DNA of 50,520 nucleotides, taken from positions 1 to 50,520 of IMG/VR virus record IMGVR_UViG_3300046536_000720; one strand, given 5' to 3'. Both the position numbers and the translations under genes were made by a program. This DNA is from a virus. How positions within the stretch are numbered: the stretch's first letter is position 1; every line of letters starts with the position of its first letter. Below the pieces are notes generated by a model that saw only the letters and a program-made list of their open reading frames with translations, did not search any database and was not told the DNA's origin. Of the stretch, positions 46,450-50,520 are shown in pieces.

Positions 46450-46836
46450 TCAGGCGGGGATGGCGAGCTGCCCGGGGACCGTCACGGCGGCCTGCTGGGC
46501 AGCGTCGGCGGCGGCCTGTGCCGCGTCCCACTCGTCGACCCATGCCTGCGGGTCGTGGCCCAGCTCGACGGCGCGGTCCCACGCGAACTCCGGGAGCGCC
46601 CCGTCATCGAGGTACTCGGTCAGCTCCTTCGCCACCTGCTCGGCGCGCTCCGGGTCGACTTCGGCCAGGGCAGCGGCGTAGAAGTCGGCCATGAACGCGT
46701 GGACGGTCAGGCCGATCTCGGCGGCGAACAGGCGCCGCTGGTCGCTGGGGACGTGGCTCGCGCGGTTGAACACGACCTGGCGGAGGAGGTCGGCGCGATG
46801 GGCGGCGACGGTGGCGGGCGTCTCGGTGCTGCTCAT
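46450..46836 (-). CDS. Hypothetical helical early protein
   Basis: A 128-residue protein, acidic and helical (LFAAEIGLTVHAFMADFYAA, ERAEQVAKELTEYLDDG). ATG 46836 overlaps the previous stop (ATGA). It precedes the initiator gene by 87 bases. No family recognised. Confidence 0.65.
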   Translation of the reverse strand: MSSTETPATVAAHRADLLRQVVFNRASHVPSDQRRLFAAEIGLTVHAFMADFYAAALAEVDPERAEQVAKELTEYLDDGALPEFAWDRAVELGHDPQAWVDEWDAAQAAADAAQQAAVTVPGQLAIPA

Positions 46837-47069
46837 CGGATCTCCTGCTGGTGGCGTTGGGCGAGTTGGGCGGTGATCTCGGCCGGGTTGTCGAGGCCGA
46901 GGGCGGTGAGGAGCTGGCCGAGGTCGCGCATGCTGGTGGCGCGCGCGACGATCGCGTCCCGGGCGGCATCGCGGTCGGCGGCGTCGGTCTCGCACTGGCT
47001 CTGCAGCGGGTGCGCGGCGTGGTCGAGCGGGTCGGTCTCCGGCCTGTAGCCGCGCTGACGGGCCGTCAT
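46833..47069 (-). CDS. Small helical early protein
   Basis: A 78-residue protein (DRDAARDAIVARATSMRDLG, QLLTALGLDNPAEITAQLAQ). It is coupled at both ends by ATGA junctions. No family recognised. Confidence 0.65.
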   Translation of the reverse strand: MTARQRGYRPETDPLDHAAHPLQSQCETDAADRDAARDAIVARATSMRDLGQLLTALGLDNPAEITAQLAQRHQQEIR

Positions 47070-47530
47070 GCCGCCAGCTCCGGGGCTTCGCAGCCGTGGC
47101 GCCGGTGCGCGGCGCCGACGGCGTCCCAGGTGATGCCGAGCCGAGCGGCGATCTCCTCGCGGCCGAGGCCCCGGCGGGCAAGCTCGGCGGTGACCTCGAT
47201 GACAACGCTGGCCCGTTCCTCGGGGGGCGGCAGCATTTCGGTGGTGGCCGCGAGGTCCCGCACCGTGCCGGTGACGATGACTGGCCTGTCCGGGCGTCCG
47301 TGCTCGTCGAACGCGACCCAGCCGAGTGCGTCGGCGAGCGGCCGATCCGGGTCGGCGAGGGCTGCGGCTACGACGAGTAGCGCGGTCAGGTCGCGCGGGT
47401 CCAGGCGGGCGAGGAGCTGCTGGATGTCGCGGGGGCCGCCGTCGCCGTGCACTAGGGCGATCAGCTGGGCGGCGTACGGGAGCAGCCGCTCGGCCTGCGC
47501 CGCCCGCTCGGTGGCCGTCAGGGCCGTCAT
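47066..47530 (-). CDS. Hypothetical protein with C-terminal HTH
   Basis: A 154-residue protein. The N-terminal two-thirds are helical (LDPRDLTALLVVAAALADPD); the C-terminus (RRGLGREEIAARLGITWDAV then GAAHRRHG) fits a helix-turn-helix. It may regulate or bind DNA during recombination or replication. Coupled by ATGA on both sides. Confidence 0.65.
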   Translation of the reverse strand: MTALTATERAAQAERLLPYAAQLIALVHGDGGPRDIQQLLARLDPRDLTALLVVAAALADPDRPLADALGWVAFDEHGRPDRPVIVTGTVRDLAATTEMLPPPEERASVVIEVTAELARRGLGREEIAARLGITWDAVGAAHRRHGCEAPELAA

Positions 47531-48009
47531 GACGCACCGCCCGGGCTGGCGAGGAAGTCGCGCCGCCACTGGTAGCCGATCGTGGTCTTGCCGGTGGCCG
47601 GGTCGTCGGTGAGGGTGACGCGGCCCGCCATGGCCTCGATGTCGCTGGTGTAGACGGTCATCGAGAGGCGGGACAGCGGATTGGTGAGGAGGAACCCGAC
47701 GACCTGCTGCAGTCGGGCGTTCTCCTGCTCCAGGGCGACCGCGATCCGGCGCGCCCGCTCCAGCGCGGTGGCCTCCGGGTCGCCGAGGTACTGCGCCCAG
47801 ACGACGTGCTCGCCGTCCGCGTCGCGGCGGACCTCAGCGTCGAAGCTGCCCGCGGGCCGGTACGCCTCCAACCACCCGGTCTTGATCGCTCGGGCCGTGG
47901 ACATCGCGCTCCCGCGGGAGGGGTAGGAGCGGACCAGCTGCCAGTCCTCCGGGGCGCGGCGCAGGCTGGCGGCGATCGGATCGTGCCTGAAGTCCCCGGT
48001 CCGACTCAC
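47527..48009 (-). CDS. Hypothetical protein downstream of recT
   Basis: A 160-residue protein from GTG 48009, which overlaps the recT stop (GTGA); an internal ATG gives a 125-residue form. Residues 55-110 are mixed alpha-beta with a short coiled coil (LERARRIAVALEQENARLQQ). Because it is coupled to recT it may assist recombination. Confidence 0.65.
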   Translation of the reverse strand: MSRTGDFRHDPIAASLRRAPEDWQLVRSYPSRGSAMSTARAIKTGWLEAYRPAGSFDAEVRRDADGEHVVWAQYLGDPEATALERARRIAVALEQENARLQQVVGFLLTNPLSRLSMTVYTSDIEAMAGRVTLTDDPATGKTTIGYQWRRDFLASPGGAS

Positions 48010-48809
48010 TCGGCACCGTCCGACTGCCACTCGTCGTCGGGACCGGCCGCCAGCTCGCCGGGAATCCAGTCCGGGGTGTCGATGGCCTCCGGGGCAAGGT
48101 CCGTGCGAACCGTTCCGTCGTTGGCGAGCGCCCGCTGGGTGTCGGCGTTCTTCGGCAGCACCTTGTACAGCACCCGGATGCAGGTCTTCTCCGCCATCGA
48201 GCTGTAGTCCTGCACCCACGCCGGGGAGTCCGGCGAGGACGACCGGCGGCGGTGCTTCTCGACCTGCCAGGGGTAGAGCACCTTCCAGACCACGCCGCCG
48301 CTGACGGTCCGGGCGATGGCGTAGTAGGCGATCGGGTTGCCCGGGTTGGCCTGGGCCGACGGCTTGTGCCGGAGCTTCGGCTCCAGCCCTTCCTCGTGCT
48401 CGAAGTCGTCGCCCTCGTAGACCGTGGCGGTGGTGAGGCCGGAGGCGGCCGGGTGGCGCCAGAACAGGGTGACCATGCCCTGGTAGCCGAGCTGGAATTC
48501 GGCCTTGCCCTTGCGGGGGATCAGCCAGACCTCGCCGCCGGGGCCGGGCATCATGCCGAGCTGGGCGCACGTCATGACGGCGCCGAGAACGGACTCAGTG
48601 GTGCAGGTCATCAGCTTCGGCGTCTTGCGGAGCTGGGTGATGACCGCGCGGGCCATCTGGTCGGGGTCGATGTGGGCGGGCAGCACGCGGGCCATCTGCG
48701 GCCGCAGGATCTCGATCTGCTGGATCAGGCTGGGCGCCTGCTGCTGGGCGGGCTGGCCAGCGTTCTGGGCGCGCTGGGCGACCGCGTTGCGGGTGTCGGC
48801 GAGGGTCAC
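48006..48809 (-). CDS. recT: RecT-family single-strand annealing protein
   Basis: A 267-residue RecT-type annealase. Signatures are IEILRPQMARVLPAHIDPDQ, CTTESVLGAVMTCAQLGMMP, EVWLIPRKGKAEFQLGYQGM and the C-terminal KTCIRVLYKVLPKN. It pairs complementary DNA strands produced by the partner exonuclease coded just upstream, and so allows phage recombination and repair. The C-terminus is acidic. GTG 48809 overlaps the exonuclease stop. Confidence 0.9.
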   Translation of the reverse strand: MTLADTRNAVAQRAQNAGQPAQQQAPSLIQQIEILRPQMARVLPAHIDPDQMARAVITQLRKTPKLMTCTTESVLGAVMTCAQLGMMPGPGGEVWLIPRKGKAEFQLGYQGMVTLFWRHPAASGLTTATVYEGDDFEHEEGLEPKLRHKPSAQANPGNPIAYYAIARTVSGGVVWKVLYPWQVEKHRRRSSSPDSPAWVQDYSSMAEKTCIRVLYKVLPKNADTQRALANDGTVRTDLAPEAIDTPDWIPGELAAGPDDEWQSDGAE

Positions 48810-49789
48810 AGGTTCTCCAGGTGGACGCGCAGCTCGCGGGTGGGCTGGCCGCGGTACGGCTCGGGGTCGATGTCGGGGTCGGCGTCCAACGCGGCGGACT
48901 TCCAGCTGATCTGTCCGCGCTTGGGCTTCCACGAGTAGGCGTGCTGGCCCCGGATGTGGACTTCGGTGGCGTCGCCGGCGATGGCCTTCAGCCGGTTCTC
49001 GGCGGCCGTCAGCTCGGCCTCAACCGCCTTGGCCTGGGTCTTGGCTGCGGCTCGCTGGCGGAGCAGCTGCTCAACCTCGGTCGCATCAGCCACGACTGCG
49101 GGGGCGTCGCCGTCCGGGTGGAGGCGGTGCAGCAGGTCCCGGGTCGCCTCGGACCCGTCGACCGGCGGCGCGGTGCGGTTCTGGACCTGCTGCCAGAACT
49201 CGGCGCCGATCTGGACCAGGCCGGCGATCAGCTCGTCGTCCCGCTCGACGCGGTGGACGATGGTCCGCTGCCCGCCGATCAGGCACGCGACGTAGCCGAA
49301 GCGCCAGCCGGTGACGAGCAGCGAGTGCTGGACCTGGAGGTACGGTCCGGTCGGCGGCTCGTCCAGCCAGTCCTGGAGGGCGTACGAGGAGCGGGTCTTG
49401 AGCTCGACGACGCCGTACTCGCCGTGCTCCAGCGTCACCCCGTCCAGGTTGACGAGCGCCCACTCCGGGTCGAGCGCCTGGAGGGTGCCGGGCGTCGGGT
49501 AGAACGGCAGCTCGGTGATCGCCTGGAATCGCTCGGCGACGACCGGCTCCAGCAGGTGCCCCATCAGGGCGGCCTCGTCGAGGACCGGGTCCTCGCGGCG
49601 CGGCACCGGCTGGCCGGTCTTCGTGTACCAGATCTCCAGCGCCGACCGGTGCTTGTCCAGGCCGGCCACGGCGGCGATGTCCGAACCGCCCAGGCCCTGG
49701 AGGCGCGCGGCATGCCAGGCTTCGTCGTCGGGGCCCGCGCCCGGCGCCAGAACAACCTGGGCGCCGGACGGGTAGAGGTAGGACGTCAC
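48806..49789 (-). CDS. YqaJ/RecE-type exonuclease
   Basis: A 327-residue nuclease of the YqaJ family, partner of RecT. Visible motifs are WHAARLQGLGGSDIAAVAGL (W25, GGSD 34-37), MGHLLEP (E81), LVNLDG (D116), VVELKT (E129, K131) and LQVQHSLL (Q152, Q154), that is the lambda-exonuclease-like metal site. A coiled coil and a small domain follow at 250-327. GTG 49789 overlaps the previous stop. Confidence 0.9.
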   Translation of the reverse strand: MTSYLYPSGAQVVLAPGAGPDDEAWHAARLQGLGGSDIAAVAGLDKHRSALEIWYTKTGQPVPRREDPVLDEAALMGHLLEPVVAERFQAITELPFYPTPGTLQALDPEWALVNLDGVTLEHGEYGVVELKTRSSYALQDWLDEPPTGPYLQVQHSLLVTGWRFGYVACLIGGQRTIVHRVERDDELIAGLVQIGAEFWQQVQNRTAPPVDGSEATRDLLHRLHPDGDAPAVVADATEVEQLLRQRAAAKTQAKAVEAELTAAENRLKAIAGDATEVHIRGQHAYSWKPKRGQISWKSAALDADPDIDPEPYRGQPTRELRVHLENL

Positions 49790-50007
49790 AGCCAGCCCTC
49801 CGACGGAGTGCGCTCGACCAGCGGGCGCGTGGTGAGGTCGGTAGTCAGCGGGCACACGAGCCAGCCCGCACCGTCGCGACGGACCAACTCCAGCGCCGGG
49901 TAGGGCCACTCGATCCGCTCGAACCGCAGGACCGGCGCCCGCTTCGGGCCGACGACCGGCCGACGGCGCAACCTGGTCAGCAGCGGCATGGACAGGAATG
50001 GCGTCAT
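49786..50007 (-). CDS. Small basic hypothetical protein
   Basis: A 73-residue basic protein (LLTRLRRRPVVGPKRAPVLR, FERIEWPYPALELVRRDGAG). ATG 50007 overlaps the previous stop. It precedes the exonuclease and is coupled to it by GTGA. No family recognised. Confidence 0.65.
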   Translation of the reverse strand: MTPFLSMPLLTRLRRRPVVGPKRAPVLRFERIEWPYPALELVRRDGAGWLVCPLTTDLTTRPLVERTPSEGWL

Positions 50008-50234
50008 CAGGAGTCGCTCCCGTCGATGCCCGCGACGGCCTGCCACGAGCGGTAGTTGCCGAAGGCGTCGCTGCGCGGCGTTTCGTCGATCAGCGCCGTC
50101 GCGGCGGCCAGGGCGAGGGTGGCGTGCACCTGCGCCTCGGCCACCAGGTGCGCGGTGTCCTCCAGCGTGCGGTTCTCCTCCCAGGCCATCAGCAGCCGAC
50201 GCTCGGCCTCGCGGTAGTGCTCGGGTCCGGTCAT
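50007..50234 (-). CDS. Small helical hypothetical protein
   Basis: A 75-residue acidic helical protein (TGPEHYREAERRLLMAWEEN, AHLVAEAQVHATLALAAATA). Similar short proteins are found in actinophage early operons without known function. ATG 50234 overlaps the previous stop. Confidence 0.65.
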   Translation of the reverse strand: MTGPEHYREAERRLLMAWEENRTLEDTAHLVAEAQVHATLALAAATALIDETPRSDAFGNYRSWQAVAGIDGSDS

Positions 50235-50380
50235 CAGCGGCGGCCCTTCAGGGAGTTGGCGAGGCGCGTCCAGCCGGCGCCGAAGACGTCGAGCAGGTGG
50301 GTGGCGGCGCGGTCGAGGATCTCGACGGCGATCACAGAGCCGGCGGCGGTGGCGCCGAGGATCAGCAGGGTGTAGGTCAC
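50234..50380 (-). CDS. Small membrane protein
   Basis: A 48-residue protein from GTG 50380, with one hydrophobic helix (TYTLLILGATAAGSVIAVEI) and an amphipathic basic end. The GTG overlaps the stop of the split membrane gene (GTGA), which supports both calls and the circular join. Confidence 0.7.
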   Translation of the reverse strand: MTYTLLILGATAAGSVIAVEILDRAATHLLDVFGAGWTRLANSLKGRR

Positions 50381-50520
50381 GACGACTCCCGCTGGCCGGG
50401 GATGAAGATGACCGGGGACGGGGCCAGCGCGCGGCGGGCAACCGGCTCGTTGTGCTGACCCGGCGGCCGGCCGTATCCGCACCCGCACGTCGGTCGGAAG
50501 CTCGGCCGGGCCGGACCTCG
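50377..50520 (-). CDS. Small membrane protein, 3' part (gene split by the ends)
   Basis: This is the C-terminal part of the gene that begins at 199. It covers the Arg/Pro-rich tail with CGCGYGRPP and ends in TGA at 50377-50379. The frame is open to the right edge; bases 50517-50520 do not match the left copy. Confidence 0.7.
   Translation of the reverse strand, partial: RGPARPSFRPTCGCGYGRPPGQHNEPVARRALAPSPVIFIPGQRESS
50391..50516. repeat. Direct terminal repeat, right copy
   Basis: Exact copy of positions 1-126. The last four bases (50517-50520, ctcg) differ from 127-130, which is unexpected for a simple overlap of a circular contig and may be an end artefact or a real alternative junction. 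Confidence 0.95.

Noticed and set aside
1-50516. Terminal repeats as attL and attR of an integrated prophage
   Set aside because: 126 identical bases are too long for a serine-integrase core, the integrase is not at an edge, and joining the ends restores a phage gene.
1-50520. tRNA or rRNA genes
   Set aside because: No cloverleaf with a T-loop consensus or rRNA segment was noticed by eye; a tRNA scan would be decisive.

Overview
The window is an essentially complete genome of a temperate, tailed (siphovirus-type) bacteriophage of a high-GC actinomycete, most likely Streptomyces or a close relative. This rests on the very high GC content, frequent GTG starts, a complete head-tail module with a long tape measure gene, a large serine integrase, XRE-type repressors, and several Streptomyces-flavoured accessory proteins (XRE-TPR regulator, DUF2637/Spd-like membrane protein, terpene synthase). 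The first 126 bases are repeated exactly at positions 50391-50516. Joining the ends there restores one intact small membrane gene that both ends cut, so the molecule is circular, circularly permuted or terminally redundant, with a unit length of about 50,390 bp.

Layout: (1) 2.0-4.4 kb, rightward lysogeny block: repressor-like XRE gene, small gene, strong terminator, serine integrase, then a second XRE gene (4.6-4.9 kb) behind a perfect 24-bp palindrome. (2) 5.1-7.9 kb, leftward accessory cassette: XRE-TPR regulator, two small proteins, a class I terpene synthase and a translationally coupled 60-residue protein; this is the most unusual part. (3) 8.1-8.9 kb, a DinD/KilAC-type antirepressor. 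(4) 9.1-12.2 kb, leftward lysis block: papain-like peptidase, amidase endolysin, holin, coiled-coil membrane protein, and a collagen-like membrane protein. (5) 12.8-31.4 kb, leftward structural block in standard order (small terminase, large terminase, portal, MuF-like, scaffold, capsid, connectors, tail tube, frameshifted chaperones, tape measure, distal and minor tail proteins). Three rightward single genes (12.3, 26.6, 31.5 kb) are inserted in or beside it. (6) 32.0-35.5 kb, leftward membrane-protein cluster resembling the spread (Spd) genes of Streptomyces conjugative plasmids. (7) 35.8-38.1 kb, small zinc-binding proteins and a divergently transcribed ribbon-helix-helix regulator with two matching operators. 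(8) 38.1-50.5 kb, continuing through the joined ends to 1.8 kb: a long leftward early operon that starts with a Cro-like gene (1511-1804) and carries a YqaJ-type exonuclease, RecT, a replication initiator with iterons inside it, a loader-like protein, a PAPS-reductase-like protein and many small proteins.

How it works together: two divergent XRE genes around 1.8-2.07 kb, separated by repeated CACTCCC/GGGAGTG half-sites, look like the lysis-lysogeny switch; the leftward promoter there would feed recombination and replication genes across the joined ends. No DNA polymerase or replicative helicase was recognised, so replication probably recruits host machinery through the initiator, its iteron origin (about 45.79-45.99 kb) and the loader-like protein. 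Many adjacent genes overlap as ATGA or GTGA, which indicates pervasive translational coupling. No tRNA, rRNA or CRISPR array was seen.
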